Part shown: piece after piece, positions 39,418 to 50,430 of the stretch
How the letters are laid out: every line of letters begins with the position of its first letter
Numbering within the stretch: the stretch's first letter is position 1
Assembly: GCA_913062625.1 (NCBI GenBank)
Contig: CAJXWP010000001.1
Location: forward strand, 62,001 to 126,000
Origin: an uncultured Haliea sp.
GTDB lineage: Bacteria > Pseudomonadota > Gammaproteobacteria > Pseudomonadales > Halieaceae
Reading direction: 5' to 3'
DNA: 64,000 bases
The notes under the pieces: generated by a model
Database searches by the model: none
What the model saw: only the letters and a program-made list of their open reading frames with translations
What the model was told of the DNA's origin: nothing
Translations under genes and position numbers: made by a program

Positions 39418-41892
39418 TTAAAGCTCTCGTAAAACCGTCACGGGAGCAACAGAGACGACCTTACGACAGTTAAATACACCCAGACTGCCGATAACAAACG
39501 CCCCCGAAAAAATACCCAGAGGCCATATCCAGAGCGTCGGCGTATAACGCATATCCATCACCAGTGTTTGTAAAATATAGACAGACAGCTCCGCCGCTAC
39601 GGTCGCAAGAAAACCCGCAAACAAACCCAACGTGGCAAACTCGATCAGCAGACTGCCGAGTATCAACCGACGTGATGCGCCCAGCGCACGCAAAATCGCA
39701 CTTTCGTGCATCCGGGCATCTACGCTTGCCTGCACACCCGCAATCAACACCAATCCGCCTGCTGCCAATATGACCACAAGAACCAAATTGATGGCCGCAG
39801 ACACCTGGTTGATAATGCCGCGAACCTGCTCGATCACAGCATCCATCTCAATGACAGTCACCGTGGGGAAGCTGCGAATAAAGCGATTTAAAAATGCCTT
39901 ATCGGCTGCTTCCAGATGAAAACTGGTCATAAAGGTTGACGGGTATGATGCTAACAGCTTGGGTGGAAATACTAAGTAAAAATTGGGCCGCATAGACTGC
40001 CAATCTAGCGCGCGAATACTCGTCACCTGCGCCTCAAGTGGCTGCGACCCGACCAAAAATCCAACCGAGTCGCCCACTTCAATCTCCAGCCGTTCAGCGA
40101 AACTTTCTTCCAACGAAACCAGGGCCTGGTCAGTACCGCTCGGCCACCACTGCCCCGCAACAAGGCTATTGTCTTTGGGCAATCCATCTGACCAGGTCAA
40201 CGTGGTCTCTCTCTGACGCTTTTGCTCCTGAACATCCTCAGTGCTAATTAATTCCTCACCGTTGACCGACATAATACGACTTCGAATCATCGGATAAAAT
40301 GCCTCGCTGGTGATATTTTCCACGCTAAGGAGCTCTTCTATAGGTTGAACATCCTCGGGGCCGATATTCAGCATAAAGTGATTGGGTGCATCGTCGGGCA
40401 GTTGAGTCTGCCACTCATCAATCAGCGAAGTCCTTACCAGAAGAAGCACCAACAGCATCATAATCGCCATTGAAAATATTACAACTTGCAGCGCGTTCTC
40501 CATCCCGCGTCGCTGTAAACCTGCCAGCGCAAGCCGCCAAATATTCCCTGCACTCATCCCAACCAAACGGCCGCCCTTGAGCAACGTCAGCGCCAAACCG
40601 AGCCCAAGCCCAACGGTTACCGCCAGACCCGCGAGCACCGCCAGAGTGAGTTTCCAATCTCCGCTGTACCACCACATCAGTGATACAACTGCCAGTAATC
40701 CGATCACATAATCGCTGATCGCTCGACTACCCTCCAAGGGTAAATCCCGGCGCAAAACACGCAGTGGACTCGCCTTACCCAAACGGCGCAGCGGCGGCCA
40801 AGCAAAACAAAACAGGCAGGTGATCGACGTTGCCGCGCCGATGGCATACGGTCTTATTCCACTGGACCCTGGCTGTACGGGAAGCTGTTCCGCAAACAAC
40901 TCAAAAAACACCGCCTGTATCGCGAAACCCAAACCGCACCCCAAGGCAGTGGCGATAAGGCCCAGTAGCAATAAACTGCTGCCGTAAAGGCGATTCACTG
41001 TCCCTGACGTCGCGCCCAGACTTTTAATAATTGCCACGTAATCATGATGGCGTTCACTAAAGCGGCGTGCAGCCAACGCGACAGCAACGCCTGCAAGAAC
41101 AACGGCCAAACTCCCTGCCAGCAATAGAAAACTTTCGGCACGGGCCAGAGCGCTGCTAATACTCGGCTGCCCCTCTTCCACACTGAGCGCCTTTTGGCCG
41201 TCTTGTAACTGCGGTTGCAGCCATTGACTGAACGACTGCACCGCCGCTTCTGGTCCGGCGTACAGCTGTCGATACTCGACCCGGCTCCCGAGTTGCACCA
41301 CCCCTGTTGCAGGAATGTCGTCATAATGCATTAGTACCCGAGGTCCAAATCCGTAAAAAGAGGCGCCCTGATCCGGCTCGGTCCGCGCCACTGCAACAAC
41401 CAAAAAGGGGTGTTCTCCGATCGTGACCTTATCTTGGAGAGTCACGTCAAGCAAAGAAAACAGGCGCGAGTCCAGCCACACCTCGCCTCGCGCCGGCCCT
41501 GCGCTCGCCGGCAATGTTTCGCCGAAAGGCTCCACACCATAGGTTAGCTCACCCCGAAGCGGGTAGGTCTCACTGACCGCCTTGATTGAGGCCAGATACA
41601 TATTATCATCGCCGGCGTACACCATGGACGGGAATGAGAGTGTTAATGCCCGCTGTAATCCGTCTTTAGCGGCCCGCTGTAACCATTCTTCTGGCAGTGG
41701 CCTCCCGCTGCTGACCACCGTATCTGCCGCAAGAAAACGATGGCTCTCTTGCACCAACGCACTTTGCAGCTTGGTGGTGAACGCGCTAATTCCCGACACC
41801 ACTCCGACAGCTAGCACCAGCGCCATCACCAGCACGCCAAGCTCTCCACCGCGCCAATCGCGCGCCAGCATTCTAGTTGCGGTCATCGACAT
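39418..41892 (-). CDS. ABC transporter permease, FtsX-like (YbbP type)
   Basis: Integral membrane component of a MacB/LolCE-type ABC system. The 824-residue product has an N-terminal membrane helix, a large periplasmic domain, two FtsX domains (around residues 260-380 and 700-815) and a central membrane block (about 390-500), some ten helices in all, which fits the YbbP group. It follows the ATPase by seven bases and is convergent with the TetR gene. Confidence 0.92.
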   Translation of the reverse strand: MSMTATRMLARDWRGGELGVLVMALVLAVGVVSGISAFTTKLQSALVQESHRFLAADTVVSSGRPLPEEWLQRAAKDGLQRALTLSFPSMVYAGDDNMYLASIKAVSETYPLRGELTYGVEPFGETLPASAGPARGEVWLDSRLFSLLDVTLQDKVTIGEHPFLVVAVARTEPDQGASFYGFGPRVLMHYDDIPATGVVQLGSRVEYRQLYAGPEAAVQSFSQWLQPQLQDGQKALSVEEGQPSISSALARAESFLLLAGSLAVVLAGVAVALAARRFSERHHDYVAIIKSLGATSGTVNRLYGSSLLLLGLIATALGCGLGFAIQAVFFELFAEQLPVQPGSSGIRPYAIGAATSITCLFCFAWPPLRRLGKASPLRVLRRDLPLEGSRAISDYVIGLLAVVSLMWWYSGDWKLTLAVLAGLAVTVGLGLGLALTLLKGGRLVGMSAGNIWRLALAGLQRRGMENALQVVIFSMAIMMLLVLLLVRTSLIDEWQTQLPDDAPNHFMLNIGPEDVQPIEELLSVENITSEAFYPMIRSRIMSVNGEELISTEDVQEQKRQRETTLTWSDGLPKDNSLVAGQWWPSGTDQALVSLEESFAERLEIEVGDSVGFLVGSQPLEAQVTSIRALDWQSMRPNFYLVFPPKLLASYPSTFMTSFHLEAADKAFLNRFIRSFPTVTVIEMDAVIEQVRGIINQVSAAINLVLVVILAAGGLVLIAGVQASVDARMHESAILRALGASRRLILGSLLIEFATLGLFAGFLATVAAELSVYILQTLVMDMRYTPTLWIWPLGIFSGAFVIGSLGVFNCRKVVSVAPVTVLREL

Positions 41893-41899
41893 CCAGCGC

Positions 41900-42562
41900 T
41901 TACTCCTTCACCAACGCGCCGCCGTCTAGGCGTAGGCGCCGGTCACAGCGATCGGCCAACGCTGAATCATGAGTGACCAGGACTAAGGTAGTCCCCTCCT
42001 CCCGATTCAGTTCAAACACTAGGTCGATAATACGGTCCCCCGTGCGACTGTCCAAATTACCCGTAGGCTCATCGGCAAACAGTATCGCGGGCCGAGATGC
42101 AAAGGCCCTCGCCAGAGCAACCCTCTGCTGCTCTCCACCAGAAAGCTGCAGTGGGTAGTGCCCCATTCTGGCATCCAGTTCAACCCGCCTTAAATAGTGC
42201 TCTGCCTTTTGCGTGACATCAGAGTGACCCTGCAATTCCAGGGGCAGCATGACATTTTCTAACGCAGTCAGCGCCGGCAGTAACTGGAATGACTGAAATA
42301 CAAACCCGATATGTTCGCCGCGAAATCGGGCTCTCCCGTCTTCATCGAGCGTACCGAGGTCTGTGCCGTTAATTGTCACAGAGCCTCCCGACGCTTCGTC
42401 CAAGCCGGCAAGCAAACCAAGCAGTGTCGATTTACCCGAACCGGAGGCTCCAATAATGGCCACGGATTCGCCCGACTTGATTTCCAGCGTAATCCCTTTC
42501 AGTATCTCCAACTCGGTGCCCGCCATGGGAACCCGTTTCTGGAGATTTTCACATTTGATCAT
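41900..42562 (-). CDS. ABC transporter ATP-binding protein (YbbA/LolD type)
   Basis: ATPase of the FtsX-like permease. The 220-residue product has Walker A IGASGSGKSTLLG, Q-loop, signature LSGGEQQRVALARA and Walker B ILFADEPTGNL. It is transcribed divergently from tesA, as in E. coli ybbA-tesA, but here the start codons are so close that the two genes overlap head to head by eight bases. Confidence 0.95.
   Translation of the reverse strand: MIKCENLQKRVPMAGTELEILKGITLEIKSGESVAIIGASGSGKSTLLGLLAGLDEASGGSVTINGTDLGTLDEDGRARFRGEHIGFVFQSFQLLPALTALENVMLPLELQGHSDVTQKAEHYLRRVELDARMGHYPLQLSGGEQQRVALARAFASRPAILFADEPTGNLDSRTGDRIIDLVFELNREEGTTLVLVTHDSALADRCDRRLRLDGGALVKE
42541..42557 (+). promoter_or_regulatory. 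Ribosome-binding site and TTG start of tesA
   Basis: GGAG (42541-42544) is ten bases before an in-frame TTG (42555-42557). No in-frame ATG or GTG lies between this point and the mature protein, so this site decides the start. It lies inside the first codons of the divergent ATPase gene. Confidence 0.65.
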
Positions 42563-43202
42563 TCAACATTTCCTTTACCGCGGTATACGCAATTCACTTG
42601 CAATCGGATGCCTGTTACTGGCGTTAACAGGGCAGGCCGTTGCCGATGAAAAAAAAATTCTAGTCTTGGGTGATAGTATCAGTGCAGCCTATGGTATGTC
42701 TCTGGAACAGGGCTGGGTTGCAGAACTCGCGGTGTATCTTAAAGAACGAGATGGGGGAATCCAAGTGGTAAATGCCAGTATCAGTGGCGAAACAACCGCC
42801 GGAGGACTTCGCCGCCTGCCCCTGCTGCTGCAGGAAAATCAGCCCAGCATTGTCATCCTCGAATTGGGCGCCAACGACGGACTGCGGGGTTATCCCTTGA
42901 ATACGCTGTATGATCACTTAAAGAGCCTCGTAGAAATGGCGCAGCAGGCAGACGCTAAGGTTATACTGATCCCGATGGAGATTCCGCCCAACTACGGCAG
43001 TCGCTATACTTCCGGGTTTCGAGAGAGCTTCCGTCAGGTTGCGCTTGAAACGAACTGTACCTTGGCACCGTTCATACTGGATGGCGTCGCAACCAACCCA
43101 ACGCTAATGCAGGGCGATGGCATTCATCCAACGGTCGAAGCACAACCTTTACTGCTAAACAATGTGCTGCCGACTGTAATCACCGTACTGGATAAGTCAT
43201 GA
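42555..43202 (+). CDS. tesA: Arylesterase / acyl-CoA thioesterase I (TesA)
   Basis: Periplasmic SGNH-hydrolase acting on acyl-CoA, aryl and lysophospholipid esters. From TTG 42555 the product has 215 residues with a signal peptide (IRNSLAIGCLLLALTGQAVA, cleaved before Asp) and the SGNH blocks: VLGDSISAAYG (Ser), the Gly block in ASISGETTAGG, ELGANDGLRG (Asn) and the catalytic Asp/His in GDGIHPTVEAQ. The start overlaps the divergent ATPase gene. Its stop overlaps the bioA start (ATGA). Confidence 0.92.
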   Translation: MIIQHFLYRGIRNSLAIGCLLLALTGQAVADEKKILVLGDSISAAYGMSLEQGWVAELAVYLKERDGGIQVVNASISGETTAGGLRRLPLLLQENQPSIVILELGANDGLRGYPLNTLYDHLKSLVEMAQQADAKVILIPMEIPPNYGSRYTSGFRESFRQVALETNCTLAPFILDGVATNPTLMQGDGIHPTVEAQPLLLNNVLPTVITVLDKS

Positions 43203-44488
43203 CTGATAATACCTGGGACGACCTCCAGCGCGGTGACAGCGCAGCCATCTGGCACCCCTACGCTTCCGCCGTCGGTGGCCCAGAAGTCTTTCCTGTTGTT
43301 AGCGCCAGCGGCGTCCGTCTAGACTTGGCTGATGGCAGACAGCTTATTGACGGTATGGCCTCGTGGTGGTGCGCCATACACGGATACAACCATCCTGTAC
43401 TCAATCGGGCGGTAGAGTCGCAGCTCCACGCCGTTTCACACGTCATGTTCGGCGGGCTGACACATCCACCCGCCGTGAAGCTAGCCCAGATGCTCGTAAA
43501 ACTGACACCGGCCGGCCTGGATCGCGTTTTTTTTAGTGACTCAGGATCAGTTGCGGTGGAAGTTGCAATGAAAATGGCCATTCAGTACTGGCATGGTCTG
43601 AACCGACCGGAAAAACACAAACTGCTCGCACTACGAAACGGCTATCACGGCGATACGATCGGTGCGATGTCGTTATGCGATCCCGTGACGGGCATGCACT
43701 ATTTATTTGGTGACACCCTGCCCAAGCAACTGTTCGCGCCTGCCCCTCAATGCCCATTTGATGGGCCTTGTACAGACGCTGAGATGGCCGAGATAACAAC
43801 GCTATTATCTGATCACAGCCATGAGATCGCGGCGGTCGTACTCGAGCCCATTGTGCAAGGCGCAGGTGGCATGCGTTTTTATTCACCAGAGTATCTGGTC
43901 AAGGTGCGGGCGTTGTGTGATCACTACGATGTGCTGCTGATTTTCGATGAAATTGCCACAGGCTTCGGGCGCACAGGCAAACTCTTCGCGCTCGAACATG
44001 CAGGGGTCGTGCCGGATATTCTATGCCTGGGAAAAGCGTTGACCGGCGGCTATATGACGCTGGCGGCGACCTTATGCAATGAACGTATTTGCAGCGGCAT
44101 CAGCGACAGCGAAGCCGGTGCTTTTATGCATGGGCCGACCTTCATGGCGAACCCTCTCGCCTGTGCGACCGCCATTGCGAGCATACAGTTGCTCCTATCC
44201 CAGCCCTGGCATCGCACGGTGCAGCGCCTGCAGACCGAGCTTGCCGCTGGCCTAGCGCCAGCCAGTAAGCTCGATAATGTCGCTGAGGTTCGCACCTTAG
44301 GTGCGATTGGCGTCATTGAACTCAAAGAGCCTGTCGATATGCGTGTGGTACAACCCCTGTTTGTAGAACGCGGAGTTTGGGTTAGGCCCTTCGGCAAACT
44401 GGTTTACGCGATGCCGCCGTATGTGATGGGCAGCGCCGATGTTGCTACCCTCACCGCTGCTATGGTGGATGTGGTGAAGCAATTATAG
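43199..44488 (+). CDS. bioA: Adenosylmethionine-8-amino-7-oxononanoate aminotransferase
   Basis: PLP enzyme of biotin synthesis that converts KAPA to DAPA using S-adenosylmethionine. The 429-residue product shows IWHPYAS near the N-terminus, [14 protein letters not shown], the PLP-lysine [11 protein letters not shown], and [12 protein letters not shown], all characteristic of BioA. No other bio genes are in the window. It is coupled to tesA by a four-base overlap and converges on the DUF2855 gene. Confidence 0.96.
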   Translation: MTDNTWDDLQRGDSAAIWHPYASAVGGPEVFPVVSASGVRLDLADGRQLIDGMASWWCAIHGYNHPVLNRAVESQLHAVSHVMFGGLTHPPAVKLAQMLVKLTPAGLDRVFFSDSGSVAVEVAMKMAIQYWHGLNRPEKHKLLALRNGYHGDTIGAMSLCDPVTGMHYLFGDTLPKQLFAPAPQCPFDGPCTDAEMAEITTLLSDHSHEIAAVVLEPIVQGAGGMRFYSPEYLVKVRALCDHYDVLLIFDEIATGFGRTGKLFALEHAGVVPDILCLGKALTGGYMTLAATLCNERICSGISDSEAGAFMHGPTFMANPLACATAIASIQLLLSQPWHRTVQRLQTELAAGLAPASKLDNVAEVRTLGAIGVIELKEPVDMRVVQPLFVERGVWVRPFGKLVYAMPPYVMGSADVATLTAAMVDVVKQL

Positions 44489-44514
44489 CATTGCGCATCC
44501 TAACAATGGGACGT

Positions 44515-45630
44515 TCACGGCTGCACTCGCAGGGAAATAATTTGACCACTGGCCGGATCCGATTTGCCCGCTAGCACGCGCTGGTAAACGGCCGCCACAG
44601 CCTCAGCGCCGACACTGGACTCCACGCGCAACCATCCGTCACAAAACTGACGGAAGCCGACATAGGCCGTGCCGAGGCGCATCATAAATTCGGCCGCACC
44701 CAGCTCCTTGCTACGAACTTGCAAATGCCCCGGTGCAAAAAAGAACTCCGGTGTTGGGCCAGGTAATTCACCTACAGATCCGGCGCTCTCGATATGGGTC
44801 GCGCCGATCCTACATGAATGTTTTAAGTTGTCAGCATAATGATGATGCACATCGGAAAGAATCGATGCACTGCCGGCCATGTCCACGACGACCACTGATT
44901 CTGCTGCATCAAGCGAATGCACCTGCTCATAAGTAATAACCCTGTCATAGCAACCGAGACTCTCGCAAAAAGCCACATTGCCTGCAGATGTCAACGCAAT
45001 ACTATTCAGACTGCCGCGCAGCTTGACGCAGTGACCAAGGCTAATACTGGTCTTACTCGAGGCGCTGGTTATTAAACAGCTGGTGGCAGCAAAGAAATCA
45101 TTCATCTGCAGAAAGTCCTCTACCAGCCAGGATGTCATATAGAGTCCGCGTAAAAGACTGTCCTGATCTTCCCGTGCCTGCTCGTAAATCAGATAAGCGG
45201 ACGCTCGATCGAACTGCGCATAAACGGGCGCTAAACCTTCTCGGTGAGAAGACACATCACTGAAGCTCTGCTGACTGACCCTGCCGGCGAGGATTTTTAG
45301 ATGCGTTGAAAACGGAAAGAACCCCCAGACTCTCTCTCCGACCGAGACCTCCGGGTGGTTGGACGCGACCACATCCGCCCAGCCCATGGCCGGCACTCTC
45401 CCCCAACCGTCTGCAGCAGGAAAAAAGCGCCAATAGCCCAGTGTGTCGCCTGCCGAAGCGTAGGAAATATTGTTGGCGGTCAGTGCCAACCGATCGATTT
45501 GCAACAGGACTTCATTTTCCCCTAGCTGGACGCCTGATTCATCCGTCACTACCCGCGTATCACTCCAGTTGTCCTTGCGAACTTCCAGAGTGCTAGCACG
45601 TATCGCTTCACCATCAAAAATGATCGTCAT
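44515..45630 (-). CDS. DUF2855 family protein
   Basis: The 371-residue product matches by memory the DUF2855 family, distant members of the medium-chain reductase-like fold with no established reaction. Visible are the N-terminal VLLQIDRLALTANNISYA segment, which resembles the GroES-like part of quinone reductases, and the GYWRFFPA region. The AGGAGG site nine bases before the ATG at 45630 is strong. It follows the acyl-CoA dehydrogenase by 16 bases on the same strand, so they form an operon. Confidence 0.85.
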   Translation of the reverse strand: MTIIFDGEAIRASTLEVRKDNWSDTRVVTDESGVQLGENEVLLQIDRLALTANNISYASAGDTLGYWRFFPAADGWGRVPAMGWADVVASNHPEVSVGERVWGFFPFSTHLKILAGRVSQQSFSDVSSHREGLAPVYAQFDRASAYLIYEQAREDQDSLLRGLYMTSWLVEDFLQMNDFFAATSCLITSASSKTSISLGHCVKLRGSLNSIALTSAGNVAFCESLGCYDRVITYEQVHSLDAAESVVVVDMAGSASILSDVHHHYADNLKHSCRIGATHIESAGSVGELPGPTPEFFFAPGHLQVRSKELGAAEFMMRLGTAYVGFRQFCDGWLRVESSVGAEAVAAVYQRVLAGKSDPASGQIISLRVQP

Positions 45631-45646
45631 AGCGTGAGTCCTCCTA

Positions 45647-46861
45647 TTAATATCCTAGAGATTGCATCGTCAGCTTGGCCAGCTTCGACATATGCACTTC
45701 ATCCGGGCCATCGGCAATCCGGCAAAAGCGTGCCTGCGTAAACACCGACGGGATGAGGGTGTCTTGACAAACGCCCATGCCACCAAACACTTGCATCGCA
45801 CGATCTGCGACGTTTTGTGCCATGTTAGGGCCAACAATTTTTAACATAGAAATATACGGCATAGCGGCCTCTACACCTTCGCTGTCCATGATCTCCGCCG
45901 CCTGCAATGTCAGCAATCGGCACTGTTCGATCTCGCAGCGACAGCGGGCAATTTCATGCTGTACGCTAGTCTTTTTAATCAGCTTTTCACCGAAGGCCAC
46001 ACGCTGATCGGCACGCTCGCACATGAGCTCCATGCAACGCTGAGCTTGTCCAACAAACGTCATGGCGTACTGGAAACGACCGGGGCCGAGACGACCCTGC
46101 GCAATCTCAAAGCCGCAACCCTCGCCTTTGATCAAATTACTGATCGGCACACGCACGTTATCGAACAATAACTCTGCTTCGCCACCTGGTGAATGCAAGT
46201 TGTCAAACACCCTCAGTTCACGCACCAGCGTCACGCCGGGCGTATCACGAGGCACAAGGATCGTTGAATGCTGACGGTGACGATCATTTTCCGGATTAGA
46301 CTTCCCCATAACCAGCATGAGTTTGCAGCGCGGATTAATGGCGCCAGTAGTCCACCACTTGCGACCGTTAAGCACATACTCGTCACCATCACGCGTAATG
46401 GCCAATTCCATATTGGTGGCATCGGATGACGCCACCTGCGGTTCAGTCATGGCATAAGCACTGCGAATGTCACCGGCCAGCAACGGTTTTAACCACTGTT
46501 CTTGCTGTTCGGCGGTTCCATATTTAGCAAGGACTTCCATATTGCCACGATCTGGCGCATTGCAGTTAAACACAGGCTGGGCCCAGTTCACCTTACTCAT
46601 AGTTTCAAAAATTCTGGCGATTTCCACATTTTTCAGACCAGGACCCCAGTCACCGTATTCTTCCGGTAGGAAAAGATTCCATAGACCCTCTGCCTTGGCT
46701 TTTTTCCTAAGCACGTCAAACCAGTCAGGCACTTGCCAACGATTGTTCTGGTCCAGCGTAAACGCCTCCCACTCGTGTTCCCGCGGATAAATATGTTCCT
46801 GCATAAACGCCTCGAGCTGCGCATTCAGCGCCACTACACGTTCACTGGCTTGAAATCCCAT
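45647..46861 (-). CDS. Acyl-CoA dehydrogenase family protein
   Basis: FAD-dependent enzyme introducing a 2,3 double bond into an acyl-CoA. The 404-residue product contains AYAMTEPQVASSDATN (FAD/acyl contact), GRKWWTTGAINPRCK, ERADQRVAFGEKL and the C-terminal QVFGGMGVCQDTLIPS, typical of the ACAD10/11-like group that acts on long or 4-hydroxy acyl-CoAs. AAGGA lies eight bases before the ATG. It leads a two-gene operon with the DUF2855 protein; the GST-like gene upstream is on the same strand, 58 bases away. Confidence 0.93.
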   Translation of the reverse strand: MGFQASERVVALNAQLEAFMQEHIYPREHEWEAFTLDQNNRWQVPDWFDVLRKKAKAEGLWNLFLPEEYGDWGPGLKNVEIARIFETMSKVNWAQPVFNCNAPDRGNMEVLAKYGTAEQQEQWLKPLLAGDIRSAYAMTEPQVASSDATNMELAITRDGDEYVLNGRKWWTTGAINPRCKLMLVMGKSNPENDRHRQHSTILVPRDTPGVTLVRELRVFDNLHSPGGEAELLFDNVRVPISNLIKGEGCGFEIAQGRLGPGRFQYAMTFVGQAQRCMELMCERADQRVAFGEKLIKKTSVQHEIARCRCEIEQCRLLTLQAAEIMDSEGVEAAMPYISMLKIVGPNMAQNVADRAMQVFGGMGVCQDTLIPSVFTQARFCRIADGPDEVHMSKLAKLTMQSLGY

Positions 46862-46919
46862 CGATTGTTTCCTTATACGGTTAGTAGTGTGTCAAGTGTG
46901 CGAGTGAGTAACTGCATAC

Positions 46920-47963
46920 TTAGCCTTGGAGCAACATACTTTCAACGCCGGTACCGGCGATTAGCGCATCAACACGGGCGCGATCACGGGTGTCCAATGC
47001 ATGGTAACAGTCATTAGTCCACTGCAGACACTTGGCTTGATAGGGGAAAGTCTGTTGTGTCCACACTGCACCGTCTATCTGGTCCTGCCAAGTTTTCTCG
47101 CCCGCCCGTGCGGCTTTCGCATTAGCCAGCTGCGCAGGCGCATAAACTCGCCCGATTTCAGCCAGCAGCTCACGTAAACTCTCGGGTTGATCCTCTATTG
47201 CCACCCAGTCACTGTCCTGCGGCTCCAGACCTGTCTGGTCGCGCATAAGATCAACCCAAGCGACCGTACGCGGTGATATCTCATGGGCAATATCACGCGG
47301 GGTTGGATCAAAACCTACCAACTGGGTCAGCTGCCCATGGAGACCAAAGTCACCCGCCGCGGGCCGTCCGCCCAACATGAATTTTTGATTCGCAAGATGG
47401 CCTTCCATGGCGGTCAAAAAGCGGCGATAACTGGCATCGATAACCGGCGCGGTGGTGTCGTTAGAGCCGACCACATAAAGCCGGCTAACCTGCCGCTCAA
47501 CCACATAATCTTTGAACTGAGCATACGCTTCAGCGGGCATACTAACGTCCATGCCAAGAGGAAGCAGCGCACCGGCATTATCCGCATCTACCTTGGGGTG
47601 CCAGCGATAGTGGAACATATACTTAGTACACCACTCATCGGCAAAATCTTCGATCAGATAGTCGATAAACGCTAATGCTGGATCCGTGGGCAGCACAGAA
47701 CGGCCGCGATATAGGTCTTCCAGGCGCCTAATAATTGGCGTGGAATCACAAACACCCTGCGGTTTACCTTCATCGTTATCGAACAGAAAGGTCGGCATGA
47801 AGATCGGCCGAGGTTTGTCCACTCCAAGCGCCTCCAGCATCCCAGCAGGGTCGCCCCACGTAATCGCATAGGGTATATGCCGATACCGCAGCAACCCGAG
47901 CATTTTTTGGGTATACGGCGAGGCGGTTCCGCCCACCAGTCGAAGAGGCTTCATTGAGGACAC
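46920..47963 (-). CDS. Glutathione S-transferase-like protein
   Basis: The 347-residue product has a thioredoxin-fold N-terminus (RLVGGTASPYTQKMLGLLRYRHIPY, ending with DSTPIIRRLEDLY, the glutathione Ser/Thr site) and an unusually long helical C-terminal part, longer than classical GST (about 200-220 residues). The start is GTG at 47963, eight bases after GGAG; ATG 47954 is a possible alternative. Function beyond a probable glutathione-binding fold is unknown; its placement next to acyl-CoA dehydrogenase and DUF2855 genes suggests a shared catabolic context. Confidence 0.78.
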   Translation of the reverse strand: MSSMKPLRLVGGTASPYTQKMLGLLRYRHIPYAITWGDPAGMLEALGVDKPRPIFMPTFLFDNDEGKPQGVCDSTPIIRRLEDLYRGRSVLPTDPALAFIDYLIEDFADEWCTKYMFHYRWHPKVDADNAGALLPLGMDVSMPAEAYAQFKDYVVERQVSRLYVVGSNDTTAPVIDASYRRFLTAMEGHLANQKFMLGGRPAAGDFGLHGQLTQLVGFDPTPRDIAHEISPRTVAWVDLMRDQTGLEPQDSDWVAIEDQPESLRELLAEIGRVYAPAQLANAKAARAGEKTWQDQIDGAVWTQQTFPYQAKCLQWTNDCYHALDTRDRARVDALIAGTGVESMLLQG

Positions 47964-48160
47964 GATACTTTCTCCACAGCTGCATTAGAGCACTAGGCCC
48001 TATAGCAAGGACGTCGCATTTATATTGACATAGATAATGCCACTATGTCACCCTCTAGGTCAATTCGAAGCACTCATTTAACGTCTCGAACGTAAGTCTT
48101 CATGTTAGGGCGCTGCCGATGGCGACTGCAGAAATAAAAAATCTACGAGAGGATGGACGC

Positions 48161-48754
48161 ATGAGCGCAGTAATGATCTGGATAATCGCCACATCAGCCT
48201 ATGCCGCATTCTGGCTCTGGTATGTAGGCTTCCAAAAAAAGGTAACGCCGCAAGAGGTGACCGCGACGATGTGCCTATTTGAACAAGACGGTAGCTGGAC
48301 GACCAATCAGCAGGAGCACCTGCGCAAGTTCCTGCTGGATGACGACGGTAAAGACTTCGTCATGGTCAATCTGTTGCATCTCAAGTCACCGAGAAAAGAA
48401 TCGCTTAAGAAACTGAACAGATACCAGAAGATCTTCCTCGGCGCACTGCTGCTAAAAGCGGGACACCCTGTAATGATTGCCAGGGCGGCCAGCGGTAATG
48501 TTGAAAACGTGGCCTGCAGCCACGCCGACGACTGGAGCGCAGCGGGCATGATCCGTTACCGCAGTCGACGTGACCTGATGGAGATATTGCCCGCGACCAT
48601 AGGTAGCGAACATCACGAGCTTAAACTAGGATCTCTGGAAAAGACCTTTGCGTTCCCCGCCGCACCCTGGTTTATGTTTGGCGGGCCTAAAGTTGTGGTT
48701 GCACTGAGCATCGGGCTACTAGCGTCAGTCACGCAGATAGTGACAGCACTTTAA
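48161..48754 (+). CDS. Small membrane-associated protein of unknown function
   Basis: A 197-residue product, not recognised. It has a membrane segment at the N-terminus (VMIWIIATSAYAAFWLWYVGF) and another hydrophobic stretch at the C-terminus (VVVALSIGLLASVTQIV). The middle contains FVMVNLLHLKSPRKESLKKLNRYQ and RYRSRRDLMEIL, a pattern like DUF1330-type ferredoxin-like (dabb) proteins. ATG 48161 is preceded by GAGAGGA at 48147-48153, which favours it over the in-frame ATG at 48119. It is 29 bases upstream of the hydrolase gene and probably co-transcribed. Confidence 0.7.
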   Translation: MSAVMIWIIATSAYAAFWLWYVGFQKKVTPQEVTATMCLFEQDGSWTTNQQEHLRKFLLDDDGKDFVMVNLLHLKSPRKESLKKLNRYQKIFLGALLLKAGHPVMIARAASGNVENVACSHADDWSAAGMIRYRSRRDLMEILPATIGSEHHELKLGSLEKTFAFPAAPWFMFGGPKVVVALSIGLLASVTQIVTAL

Positions 48755-48783
48755 TCAACTGCGGCAGTATTTCTGGAGACAAG

Positions 48784-50150
<1,367 letters not shown>

Positions 50151-50228
50151 TCAGCATTATTGCGCCTGCGGGGTCACTGTCTGGCATGGCTGCGACTCAT
50201 GTGGTGGGGCGGGAGTCGCCACATTGAT

Positions 50229-50396
50229 CTACAGCCGCTGATTAATAACGCGTTCTAGAACCGGCTCGTCGGGCGCTCCGGGTGAGGATTGAAACGCCGC
50301 TTGATCCATGGACGCCGTCGTCACAGCTAACTTCACCAGTGACGCGTCGAGTTCCAATGCCTCAAAGTCTGCTAGCGCAGTGTCCGTAAATAATAC
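50229..50396 (-). pseudogene. Unidentified C-terminal gene fragment
   Basis: A 55-codon open stretch on the minus strand ends at a TAG (50229-50231) and is closed upstream by an in-frame TAG (50397-50399). Its translation (containing ALADFEALELDASLVKLAVT and DEPVLERVINQRL) looks like real protein rather than random sequence, with no start codon of its own near the beginning. It may be the tail of a deleted gene. Not identified. Confidence 0.35.
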
Positions 50397-50430
50397 CTAG
50401 CTGCTTCTCAGTGCACAAAACCCGCAAACG

